Source: an uncultured Clostridia bacterium (GTDB lineage Bacteria > Bacillota > Clostridia > Oscillospirales > Ruminococcaceae). From it: DNA of 41,300 nt. The notes beneath the pieces are model-generated. The model ran no database searches and was not told the DNA's origin. It was given only the letters and a program-made list of their open reading frames with translations. Of the stretch, positions 1 through 7,122 are shown piece by piece. Within the stretch, counting starts at the first letter, position 1. Every line of letters begins with the position of its first letter. Location: NCBI GenBank assembly GCA_947584375.1, contig CANPWL010000017.1, positions 1 to 41,300 of the forward strand, in the 5' to 3' direction. The position numbers and the translations under genes are program-made.

Positions 1-126
1 TGTCTTGAGGGTGGCTTGCTTGTTCTCACAGCAAAGGAGAAACTGCGGCTCTTGCCTCCGCTTAATATTACAAAAGATGAGATCGATAAGGGTCTGAGTA
101 TCCTTAAAAGAATATTAGACAATTAG
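1..126 (+). CDS. argD: Acetylornithine aminotransferase, C-terminal fragment
   Basis: The window opens inside a reading frame that runs to a TAG at 124-126, giving the last 41 residues of a protein. The tail reads ...LRLLPPLNITKDEIDKGL..., which is the usual C-terminal pattern of class-III PLP-dependent acetylornithine/ornithine aminotransferases (RLLPPL followed by an acidic helix). These enzymes transaminate N-acetylglutamate semialdehyde to N-acetylornithine in arginine biosynthesis. argF starts 15 nt downstream behind its own ribosome-binding site, so the two are very probably co-transcribed, and argD-argF adjacency is common in Firmicutes. The catalytic lysine and PLP site lie outside the window, so the family call rests on the tail and the neighbour. 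Confidence 0.75.
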   Translation, partial: CLEGGLLVLTAKEKLRLLPPLNITKDEIDKGLSILKRILDN

Positions 127-141
127 TAAAGGAGAAATAAT

Positions 142-1056
142 ATGAAACATTTACTTAAAATGCTTGATTTATCTAAAGAGGAGATTATTGAAATTTTAAA
201 TCTTGCTGACCAGCTAAAGTATGAAAACAAAAACGGCATTGAGCATCACTTGCTTAAAGGCAAGACTTTGGGTATGATTTTTCAAAAAGCTTCGACCAGA
301 ACACGGGTTTCTTTTGAAACGGGAATGTATCAGCTAGGCGGTAATCCGTTGTTTTTGTCGTCTAATGATTTGCAGATAGGCAGGGGAGAGCCTGTTCAGG
401 ATACCGCAAGGGTACTATCTCGCTATATTGACGGAATTATGATAAGGACCTTCGAGCAAAAAGAGGTCGAGGATCTGGCTAAGTTCGGCTCTATTCCTGT
501 AATAAACGGGCTTACTGATTTCTGCCACCCTTGTCAGGTTCTTGCTGACCTTATGACTATCAGAGAGTTCAAGGGACGTCTTGAGGGACTGAAAATGTGT
601 TATATCGGCGACGGAAACAATATGGCAAATTCACTTATTGTAGGCTGTTTAAAGGTCGGAATGAGCGTGTCTATTGCTTGTCCGGCAGATTATCAACCTG
701 ACAAGCAGGTCTTGGATTTTGCTAAAGAGTATGGTGATAAGTTCTTTATGACCGACAAGCCTATCGAAGCTGCAAAGGATAGCGATGTTCTGTTTACCGA
801 TGTCTGGACTTCAATGGGCGAGGAGGCAGAAACCGAAAAGAGAAAGATAGCATTTGAGGGCTATCAGATAAATGACGATATTATGGCTCAGGCAAAGCCT
901 GACGCTATGGTTCAGCATTGTCTGCCTGCACACAGGGAAGAGGAAATCACCGAAAAGGTATTTGAGGCTCATGCTGATGAGATATTTGAAGAGGCGGAAA
1001 ACAGACTTCACGCTCAGAAGGCTGTTATGGTTTTGTGTATGAAGGACAAGGAATAA
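142..1056 (+). CDS. argF: Ornithine carbamoyltransferase
   Basis: A 304-residue protein of normal family length. It joins carbamoyl phosphate to ornithine to make citrulline in cytoplasmic arginine synthesis. Both signature regions are present: the carbamoyl-phosphate loop STRTR at residues 51-55, the HPCQ motif at 129-132, and the ornithine-side HCLPA at 259-263. The start is supported by AAAGGAG at 128-134, seven bases before the ATG. It follows argD by 15 nt, which fits an arg operon running in from the left. No convincing terminator or ARG box is visible; the next promoter begins at 1092. The HCLP motif and the arg context favour the ornithine rather than the aspartate carbamoyltransferase subfamily. 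Confidence 0.95.
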   Translation: MKHLLKMLDLSKEEIIEILNLADQLKYENKNGIEHHLLKGKTLGMIFQKASTRTRVSFETGMYQLGGNPLFLSSNDLQIGRGEPVQDTARVLSRYIDGIMIRTFEQKEVEDLAKFGSIPVINGLTDFCHPCQVLADLMTIREFKGRLEGLKMCYIGDGNNMANSLIVGCLKVGMSVSIACPADYQPDKQVLDFAKEYGDKFFMTDKPIEAAKDSDVLFTDVWTSMGEEAETEKRKIAFEGYQINDDIMAQAKPDAMVQHCLPAHREEEITEKVFEAHADEIFEEAENRLHAQKAVMVLCMKDKE

Positions 1057-1091
1057 TTATTGATTCCGGCAAGAAATTTATTCCTAAATTA

Positions 1092-1120
1092 TTGACAAAT
1101 GCCGTAAATTATGATATAAT
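1092..1120 (+). promoter_or_regulatory. Sigma-A promoter of the DUF2798-like gene
   Basis: Perfect -35 TTGACA (1092-1097) and -10 TATAAT (1115-1120) separated by 17 bp. Transcription would start near 1127 and leave a leader of about 160 nt before the gene at 1288. Confidence 0.85.
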
Positions 1121-1126
1121 ATTTTA

Positions 1127-1272
1127 ACATTGCAGATGGATATCTGCTAATAATTTAATACAGTTTGCAACGACACATGTAATACTTTATGTATGTAAAT
1201 CTGATTACGGAACGGGCTTTCTGTGATTTACAAATATAAGTGTTCGTGTGTTTTTTTGCGCTCAAAAATAAG
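1127..1272 (+). ncRNA. Structured leader, candidate cis-regulatory RNA
   Basis: The leader between the promoter and the DUF2798-like gene can fold extensively. A small hairpin GCAGAT/ATCTGC spans 1132-1147. ACGACAC (1170-1176) can close on GTGTTCGT (1240-1247) with one bulge. Inside that stem, GTAAATC (1195-1201) pairs with GATTTAC (1225-1231), and within it CGGAA (1208-1212) pairs with TTCTG (1219-1223). A run of seven T follows the outer stem at 1251-1257, as in an intrinsic terminator or attenuator. This is hand folding; I do not recognise a known riboswitch class. Confidence 0.4.
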
Positions 1273-1287
1273 AAAAGGAGATTACTT

Positions 1288-1860
1288 ATGCCAAGAAATC
1301 AATTTCAAAGAATGGTTTTCGCTTTTCTGACGGTGCTGATAACAGTTCACGCTTATGTGTTCTTCAGCCTGTATGTGGTAAACGGAAACGCACTTATGAC
1401 AGTCAACGGAACAAGCAGTGTTATTTCTGCTATCGATCATCAGGGAGGAGTTTATATGTTCGGCACATATCTTCCGATATGGACTGTTGTGATAACAGAG
1501 TTTGTTTTAGCTTATGCGCTTGAATTAGTTATGGGAAGTCCCTGTTCGTTTAAATTAGCTTGCAGGGTTTTTGATCCTCAAAAATCAAATCCTATGCATT
1601 TTGAAACTGCTGTCATTTGTGCAACAGTTACGCTTATGTGTCCTGCAATGAGCTTTATTGCAGCTCTGCTTTACTATCCGTATTACAACGGATTCAATAT
1701 TTTCACACTGTTTGCAAATTGGTTAAAGCTTATGTGCTTTAACTTCCCGTTTGCATTATTTACACAATTGTTTTTCATACAGCCGTTGGTCAGAACACTC
1801 TTTAAAGTTATATTCAGAAAGGATATAGCAAATAGAGTATTAGAAGCTAAAGCAGCTTAA
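1288..1860 (+). CDS. DUF2798-like integral membrane protein
   Basis: About 190 residues starting at MPRNQFQRM. The ATG at 1288 is chosen because AAAAGGAG (1273-1280) lies seven bases upstream; an in-frame extension to 1240 has no such site. The protein has about four hydrophobic segments arranged as two related halves. Each half begins with a short basic stretch and a long membrane span (residues about 8-32 and 105-130), with a Cys-Pro element (MCPAMS) in the second. This resembles the DUF2798 family of small membrane proteins, whose function is not established. It is monocistronic: its own consensus promoter and folded leader precede it, and a strong terminator follows. Confidence 0.65.
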   Translation: MPRNQFQRMVFAFLTVLITVHAYVFFSLYVVNGNALMTVNGTSSVISAIDHQGGVYMFGTYLPIWTVVITEFVLAYALELVMGSPCSFKLACRVFDPQKSNPMHFETAVICATVTLMCPAMSFIAALLYYPYYNGFNIFTLFANWLKLMCFNFPFALFTQLFFIQPLVRTLFKVIFRKDIANRVLEAKAA

Positions 1861-1877
1861 TAAGTAAAATTAAAAGA

Positions 1878-1910
1878 AACTCCTTTGGATTTTGTAGATC
1901 CAAAGGAGTT
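1878..1910. terminator. Bidirectional terminator between convergent genes
   Basis: A 13-bp perfect inverted repeat (1878-1890 with 1898-1910) around a 7-nt loop, with T-rich sequence on its right and A-rich sequence on its left. It sits 17 nt after the DUF2798-like stop and 3 nt past the ppk stop on the other strand, so it should end both transcripts. Confidence 0.9.
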
Positions 1911-1913
1911 ATT

Positions 1914-4040
1914 TTATTTCTTTCTAAATAGCGACAAGATACGTTTAAATACAGATATTCTCTTTTTACTGTTTGTAGGCTCGGCTGATGCCTTTGGCGC
2001 ATTTTTATAAGCCTCGTCAAAGAATATCTGCTGAGCGTCAACCGGGTCAAAGTCGTCCTGCTTTTGTTTCTTGTATATTCCGTTTGACTGCAAAACTCTG
2101 CCTTTTACGTTATCGTTTATCTGTGTTTTGAAATACCTGAAAATTCTTGCTTTTATATCATTGTCATATATCGGAACTGCAACTTCAACTCGTCTGATTG
2201 TGTTTCTTGTCATGAAGTCTGCTGAGGAAATGTACACCTTTTGCTCCTCATTTTTTCCAAAAATATAAAACCTTGCGTGTTCTAGGTATCTGCCGACTAT
2301 GGATACGACTTTTATGTTCTCAGTTACTCCGTCAATTCCCGGAATAAGACAGCATATACCCCTTATTACAAGCTCGATTTCTACGCCGGCTTTTGAACAT
2401 TCAATAAGTTTTTTTATCAGGACCTTGTCAGTGAGAGAGTTTGCCTTTATGCCTATGTAAGCCTGATTTCCGTTTTTGGCTTTTTGGATTTCTTCGTCCA
2501 TCATTTCAATTAATTGAGGGCGAAGTGCTTTTGGAGCGACCAAAAGATGATTTGCCTTTTCAACAAGATTATCTGTTGCAAGTGCGTTAAAAACATTTAC
2601 GGCGTCTTCGGCAATTCCCTGATGTGAGGTCATAAGACAGACATCTGTGTAAAGCTCCGCCGTTTTTTCGTTATAGTTTCCGGTTCCCACCTGAACGGTG
2701 TATTTTGCCTTGTTACCATATTTTCTTGTAATAAGCAGCAGCTTTGAGTGTACTTTTAGATCCTCAGGACCGTAAATCACTTTAACGCCCGCACTTTCAA
2801 GACGCTTTGACCAGTCTATGTTGTTTTCCTCGTCAAATCTTGCACGAAGCTCAACTAAAACCATAACGTCCTTCCCGTTTTCGGCAGCGTCAATCAATGC
2901 CTCAACGATTTTGCTGGTCTTAGCAACTCGATATAGAGTTATTTTGATAGATACTACGCTTTTATCGTAAGCCGCCTCCTGCAAGAGACGTATAAAAGGC
3001 TTGATGCTTTCATATGGGTAGGAAAGGAATATATCCTTTTTATCTATTTGAGCGATCATCGTACTTGATTCGTCAACCATAGGTGACTTTTGAGGTACCT
3101 GCTCGTTAAAAAACAGATCTGATTGTTCTTTAGCCTTATTTCTGACTGTGAAAACGTATGACATATCAAGAGGAGCTTTCTCAACAAAGAATTGCTTTTT
3201 TGGTATGTCCAGACGTGATGAAAGTTCAGATACAGTTGAAGCTGAAAGCTCTCTTGAAAGCTGAATTCTGACAGCGCAGAGTTTTTTTCTTTTTTTAATA
3301 AGCTCAGACATAGCGCCTCTAAAATCCATTTCCTGATCGAAAAGCGCTTCTTTTACGTCTATATCTGCGTTTCTTGTAACACGGATAAGACTTTTTTCTT
3401 CTATCTTATAATCGGAAAAAATCTTATTTACATTGTGTAGAATTATATCTTCAACCAGAATATATCTTATTTTCTTTTTGCTCGGAAGGAACAGAACTCT
3501 CGAGAATACACCCGATGTGTTTACAATTCCCAGCGATATGTTTGATTTTGAAGTAAGCCGTACGACAGCGTATATGTCTTTACCGTTTAGAAATGGAAAG
3601 GGATGTCTTTTATTGACTATCTGAGGAGATAAAAATGGATTTACCTCATATTTAAAAAAGCTGTTAACATATTCTTTGTCTTCTTTGGAAAGGTCTTTAA
3701 TATTGGCTTGTTTTATTCCTTTTTCTTTAAGCTCGTCCGACAGCTGTTCAAAATATTCATCGTGCTTGTTATTAAGCTGCGAAACTCTTTTGAATATTGC
3801 GTTAAGCTGTTCTGACGGCTTCATTTTGGTTTTTCCGTCCAGGTCATCATCATCTAAAAGCATTTGGTCGTGGAGCGAGCCTACCCTTACCATAAAATAC
3901 TCGTCGAGATTGCTTGAATATATAGATGAAAAAAACAGTCTTTCCAAAAGAGGTACCGAACTGTCGTTTGATTCTTCTAAAACACGCTGGTTGAATTTAA
4001 GCCATGAGAGCTCACGGTTGTCATATACTTTGTCAGCCAA
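1914..4040 (-). CDS. ppk1: Polyphosphate kinase 1
   Basis: A 708-residue cytoplasmic or membrane-associated enzyme that reversibly builds inorganic polyphosphate from ATP. The family's N-terminal signature is clear (NRELSWLKFNQRVLEE at about 8-23; SNLDEYFMVRV at about 43-53). The histidine autophosphorylated in PPK1 is in KVHSK at residue 431, and the second conserved active-site histidine is in EHARFY at 588. The last 30 residues are a basic tail (SKKRISVFKRILSLFRKK). The start codon is TTG (4038-4040), supported by AGGAG about nine bases upstream; that site overlaps the stop region of the exchanger gene, so the two genes are translationally adjacent (15 nt apart). Confidence 0.95.
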   Translation of the reverse strand: MADKVYDNRELSWLKFNQRVLEESNDSSVPLLERLFFSSIYSSNLDEYFMVRVGSLHDQMLLDDDDLDGKTKMKPSEQLNAIFKRVSQLNNKHDEYFEQLSDELKEKGIKQANIKDLSKEDKEYVNSFFKYEVNPFLSPQIVNKRHPFPFLNGKDIYAVVRLTSKSNISLGIVNTSGVFSRVLFLPSKKKIRYILVEDIILHNVNKIFSDYKIEEKSLIRVTRNADIDVKEALFDQEMDFRGAMSELIKKRKKLCAVRIQLSRELSASTVSELSSRLDIPKKQFFVEKAPLDMSYVFTVRNKAKEQSDLFFNEQVPQKSPMVDESSTMIAQIDKKDIFLSYPYESIKPFIRLLQEAAYDKSVVSIKITLYRVAKTSKIVEALIDAAENGKDVMVLVELRARFDEENNIDWSKRLESAGVKVIYGPEDLKVHSKLLLITRKYGNKAKYTVQVGTGNYNEKTAELYTDVCLMTSHQGIAEDAVNVFNALATDNLVEKANHLLVAPKALRPQLIEMMDEEIQKAKNGNQAYIGIKANSLTDKVLIKKLIECSKAGVEIELVIRGICCLIPGIDGVTENIKVVSIVGRYLEHARFYIFGKNEEQKVYISSADFMTRNTIRRVEVAVPIYDNDIKARIFRYFKTQINDNVKGRVLQSNGIYKKQKQDDFDPVDAQQIFFDEAYKNAPKASAEPTNSKKRISVFKRILSLFRKK

Positions 4041-4055
4041 GTTTTTTCACTCCTA

Positions 4056-5033
4056 TTAAGATAATACTATAAACAGAATATAGCAAAGTACAATTAAAAT
4101 TCCTATGATCCTGTAAATAAAGCTTATATTTGAATTTTTGTCTGATTTTCTGCCTTTTAAGAATAGACAAAGTCCTGTAAGAAATGTAGCAATGAAGCCG
4201 AATATAACAAGAGAATTTGATTCTTTGCTTTCATATACCGAACCGCCTCTGTAAAGAATATCGGAAACAGATAAAATTGTAAAGTTAAACACTCCGCTTC
4301 CCAGGATATTTCCTGTTGCAGCGTTAAAGTTAGACTTCCTAGCCAGCGCAAAGGTAGAGGTAAGTTCAGGCAGACTTGTTGCTATTCCCAAGAATAACGC
4401 TCCTGCTATTGTTGCACCCAGATTGAAGCCTTTTGCCAAAATATCAGTAACATATGTTATTGTTATCGATACACAAACAAGAATAACAGCAAGAATTACA
4501 AATCTTACTGCGATTTGTTTTATGGTAAGAGGATTATTTGTAGTTTCATCGCTGTCGCTTTCGTCATTTGCCATATATCGTATAGAAATAATATAGGTTA
4601 TGATAATAATCAGAGAATAAATACTTATGTTAAATAAACTGTAATCTATACCGAGTATTACAGCAAAGAACATCATAGCAAACAGAAAAAGAGTAAACAT
4701 TGTTATTTTAAAGTGACTTTTTCCTATTCTAGCTTTAGAAAAATTTTTAGCCCATAATAGTATTACAATACCAAAGATGGTCATATTAAAAAGGTTGCTT
4801 CCTAAAATATTTCCTATGACCAGATTTGGATTTTTAACAATAACAACTGCAGAAAATGAGGTGAAAAGCTCAGGCAGTGAAGTAACGGCGGCAAGAATAA
4901 CTCCGCCTATAAAAGCACCTGATATATTTGATTTTTTGTCAATTAGGTCTACATAATCTGCAAGCTTGGCTGAAAGAACCACAACCAGTGTGGCAAGTAT
5001 TACATAACATATACTCCAAAGCAATAAAGTCAT
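4056..5033 (-). CDS. Na+/Ca2+ exchanger-family (CaCA) antiporter
   Basis: A 325-residue polytopic membrane protein with about 10-11 spans. It contains both alpha-repeats that define the cation/Ca2+ exchanger superfamily: GGVILAAVTSLPE at about residues 43-55 followed by GNILGSNLFN, and GALFLGIATSLPE at 211-223 followed by GNILGSGVFN. The conserved acidic residue of each SLPE motif is present, as needed for Ca2+ binding. Bacterial members of this YrbG-like type export Ca2+ or exchange it for Na+ or H+; the actual ions are inferred. The gene lies between an amidohydrolase and ppk1 on the same strand, with 15 nt to ppk1. Polyphosphate chelates Ca2+, so the pairing may be functional. Confidence 0.88.
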   Translation of the reverse strand: MTLLLWSICYVILATLVVVLSAKLADYVDLIDKKSNISGAFIGGVILAAVTSLPELFTSFSAVVIVKNPNLVIGNILGSNLFNMTIFGIVILLWAKNFSKARIGKSHFKITMFTLFLFAMMFFAVILGIDYSLFNISIYSLIIIITYIISIRYMANDESDSDETTNNPLTIKQIAVRFVILAVILVCVSITITYVTDILAKGFNLGATIAGALFLGIATSLPELTSTFALARKSNFNAATGNILGSGVFNFTILSVSDILYRGGSVYESKESNSLVIFGFIATFLTGLCLFLKGRKSDKNSNISFIYRIIGILIVLCYILFIVLS

Positions 5034-5087
5034 AATGTTTTATATTCCCCTTTATAATTGATAATTAAAAGAAATACCGATTGTTTT

Positions 5088-5915
5088 TTAATGCAGCTTA
5101 AAATACTTCTTAAAATTGCCGCTTAGTATTTTTCTGTTTTCATCATCGTTAAGTCCAAGCTTCATAAATCTTTGTATTTCATCAAAATGATTCCACATAG
5201 GAAAATCAGTTCCGAAGAAAATTTTATCAGTTCCGAAGCCTCTTATTATATCTTTCGCATAATCGGGGGACAAAAATTCAAGTGACGAGCTTGAATCAAA
5301 GTGAATGTTTTTACCAAAAAGACAGTTTACAGCCTCATCCCATCTCTCATACCCTCCAAGATGTGCTGCAAGGACATCAAGATCAGGAAATGCCTTCATT
5401 ACGTTTTCAAGCCTTTTTGGACGCGAATAATCGTATCTGGGATCACCCATATGAATAAGAATAGGCAGCTTGCCTTCAATAGCCGTGTATATTTTTTCGG
5501 CTTTATCGTCGTCTATATAAAACTCTTGAAAATCAGGGTGGATCTTTATACCTTTTAGTCCGCTGCCGATTATTCGTTCAACCTCTTTTTCAATGTTGTC
5601 GTAATCAGGATGAAGAGTCCCGAAACCGACAAACTCAGGGTGAAGCGCACATTCGCTTATTATAAAATCGTTTATGCTTTCTACCTGATGGGGAACAGTT
5701 GCCGTAGAACATACCAAATAGTGGGTAACACCGACTTTATTCCCGCATTCAATAAGTTCATTTGAAATTCCGTTCTTGCAGGACATAGGCAGACTGTAAA
5801 AACTGCCTATTGACGAAACTGCTTTTTGCGATATTTTTTCAGGAAAGATATGTGCGTGTGCGTCGCAAATTTCATATTTTTCACAAAATTCTGTTATTTC
5901 ATTTTTGTCAAACAT
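5088..5915 (-). CDS. Amidohydrolase-family metal-dependent hydrolase
   Basis: A 275-residue TIM-barrel protein of the amidohydrolase-2 type. The metal-binding DAHAH is at residues 18-22, KGIKIHP lies in the middle, then LIHMGDP and AAHLGG supply the following histidines, and FFGTDFPMW near the C-terminus carries the catalytic aspartate. The family includes hydrolases and decarboxylases acting on small carbonyl or aromatic acids; the substrate cannot be told from sequence. The ATG follows CGGAGA by seven bases. It is 54 nt upstream of the exchanger gene and 84 nt downstream of the PP2C gene on the same strand, so read-through from the PP2C promoter is likely. Confidence 0.8.
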   Translation of the reverse strand: MFDKNEITEFCEKYEICDAHAHIFPEKISQKAVSSIGSFYSLPMSCKNGISNELIECGNKVGVTHYLVCSTATVPHQVESINDFIISECALHPEFVGFGTLHPDYDNIEKEVERIIGSGLKGIKIHPDFQEFYIDDDKAEKIYTAIEGKLPILIHMGDPRYDYSRPKRLENVMKAFPDLDVLAAHLGGYERWDEAVNCLFGKNIHFDSSSSLEFLSPDYAKDIIRGFGTDKIFFGTDFPMWNHFDEIQRFMKLGLNDDENRKILSGNFKKYFKLH

Positions 5916-5999
5916 TTTTATCTCCGCTTCCGAGTATAGAGTTTACTCATATATCTTAGTTATATGTTGTTATTTTTATATTATAAAAAATATTATACT

Positions 6000-6755
6000 T
6001 TATTTTTTTACTTCAATAAGTATAATTGAAAGATTGTCCTTGCTTCCGTTCCGAACAGCCATATCAATAAGATGTTCCGCCTTTTTGCTGATTTCCTCCT
6101 GCGCGTTAAGAACAATACTGATATCATCATTTGATAATTTATCCGAAACTCCGTCTGTGCATATCATTAATGTATCTCCTACATCCAGCTTTTCGGATAT
6201 GTTAGTCAGGTCAACCATGGGATATTGCTTTGAGTTTCCCAAAGATGAAATAATTACATGCTTTATTTTTTCGTCGTCCGTATCAAATATTTTTGTCCGG
6301 CCCGTTTCATTTAAAAACTGACTGAGCGATTGGTCGGTTGAGATCTGTTTAAGTTTTCCCGATTTCGACAGATAGGCTCTGCTGTCGCCCACGTTTATGC
6401 AGGAAATATTATTGTCGGCGTCAAAGGCAACAAGACAGAGAGTAGTTTGCATATTAAATGATTCAGGATGTTCTCTGCCATATTCAATAAGCTCGTCATG
6501 TATACCGAAAACTCTTGTTTTAAGTTCAGTTACCTTTGAATATGTAGTCATAAGAAGTTTTTCGAGAGTAAGCGAGGATGCAATTTCTCCCGACCTTTCT
6601 CCGCCAACTCCGTCACAGACAGCGGCAAAAAACGGAGGAGCTATTTCCGTTTCCAAAATACCGTCTGTACAGATACTTTCACCAATTATAATAGCGTCCT
6701 CGTTATTTTTTCTGTATTTTCCTGTATCAGTGATCCCGTATGTATTAAAACGCAT
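6000..6755 (-). CDS. PP2C-family Ser/Thr protein phosphatase (PrpC/Stp-like)
   Basis: A 251-residue single-domain PPM phosphatase. Metal-binding motifs are in order: TDTGKYRKNNED at 9-20, VCDGVGG at 46-52, INVGDSRAYL in the middle, ICTDGVSD, and the terminal SKDNLSIILIEV. Such enzymes dephosphorylate targets of the PASTA-type PrkC/Stk kinases. The usual neighbours (rlmN, prkC, rsgA) are absent here, so this may be a second PP2C. The ATG at 6755 is certain from the conserved N-terminus, yet its Shine-Dalgarno AAAGGAG lies 30 nt upstream with a small hairpin in between (separate entry). Confidence 0.92.
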   Translation of the reverse strand: MRFNTYGITDTGKYRKNNEDAIIIGESICTDGILETEIAPPFFAAVCDGVGGERSGEIASSLTLEKLLMTTYSKVTELKTRVFGIHDELIEYGREHPESFNMQTTLCLVAFDADNNISCINVGDSRAYLSKSGKLKQISTDQSLSQFLNETGRTKIFDTDDEKIKHVIISSLGNSKQYPMVDLTNISEKLDVGDTLMICTDGVSDKLSNDDISIVLNAQEEISKKAEHLIDMAVRNGSKDNLSIILIEVKK

Positions 6756-6760
6756 ATAAC

Positions 6761-6792
6761 GATCTGCTCATTATCAAAGAGCATTCTCCTTT
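6761..6792 (-). promoter_or_regulatory. Ribosome-binding site interrupted by a hairpin (PP2C gene)
   Basis: On the minus strand AAAGGAG (6792-6786) is followed by a stem TGCTC/GAGCA (6783-6779 with 6769-6765), then GATC (6764-6761), five bases and the ATG. With the stem looped out, the Shine-Dalgarno-to-start distance falls from 30 to about 11 nt. AAAGGAG plus GATC also matches parts of the anti-16S sequence AGAAAGGAGGTGATC, though the GT between them is missing. Confidence 0.5.
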
Positions 6793-6835
6793 TTTAAATT
6801 TTATTTGGATAAACAAAGTAATGATAATTTATAAT

Positions 6836-6864
6836 ATTATACTACTATTCATAATACAAATCAA
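6836..6864 (-). promoter_or_regulatory. Sigma-A promoter of the PP2C gene
   Basis: On the minus strand TTGATT (6864-6859) and TATAAT (6841-6836) are separated by 17 bp. The predicted start near 6829 leaves a leader of about 75 nt. The promoter may also serve the downstream amidohydrolase, exchanger and ppk1 genes. Confidence 0.65.
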
Positions 6865-7082
6865 TGTTTTTATCAGACAGATTTATTAAAAAAATAAAGA
6901 GACCGAAAATTAAAGTGTCAAGCTGCAAGTCTTATGTAAAAAAGCAATTTTAAGCATAACTGAAGTACAAGCCGAATAAGTATAAAACATATATGATCTT
7001 GGATATGCCTTATGGCTATGATATGAATATTAATCATAAGATGCATTAAAACCGAATCGGAATATGCTTCTTGTAAACCCGC
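6865..7082. other. Divergent intergenic region upstream of the Ca2+ ATPase
   Basis: AT-rich DNA with no gene. I see no good plus-strand promoter; the best is TTGGAT near 6992 with TATGAA 17 bp downstream, which is weak. The stretch has some self-complementarity around 6983-7040 (GCC-ttat-GGC core). I checked it for the Mn2+ yybP-ykoY riboswitch consensus because of the P-type ATPase downstream and did not find it. Confidence 0.4.
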
Positions 7083-7119
7083 AGAAAGGAGACCTTTGCG
7101 TTGCAAAGGTATGGTGATC
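7083..7119 (+). promoter_or_regulatory. Split Shine-Dalgarno with inserted hairpin (Ca2+ ATPase)
   Basis: AGAAAGGA (7083-7090) and GGTGATC (7113-7119) are the two halves of AGAAAGGAGGTGATC, the full complement of the 16S rRNA 3' tail. Between them is a 22-nt insert dominated by an 8-bp stem with a 3-nt loop (ACCTTTGC 7092-7099 with GCAAAGGT 7103-7110). The ATG follows the second half by AAA. Looping out the hairpin gives normal start spacing. The same arrangement precedes the gene at 28485. Confidence 0.65.
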
Positions 7120-7122
7120 AAA

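Noticed and set aside
3676-4059. Plus-strand frame opposite the start of ppk1
   Set aside because: A Ser/Leu-rich shadow of the ppk1 coding strand, without a ribosome-binding site.
6865-7082. Manganese (yybP-ykoY) or magnesium riboswitch before the P-type ATPase
   Set aside because: None of the conserved sequence blocks of these classes can be found in the region.
7096-7122. N-terminal extension of the Ca2+ ATPase from TTG 7096 (and likewise of the glycosyltransferase from TTG 28458)
   Set aside because: The extra residues are encoded by the hairpin element and differ between the two copies at the protein level, while the RNA stem is kept. Glycosyltransferase homologues begin at the later ATG. 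It remains the main alternative reading.
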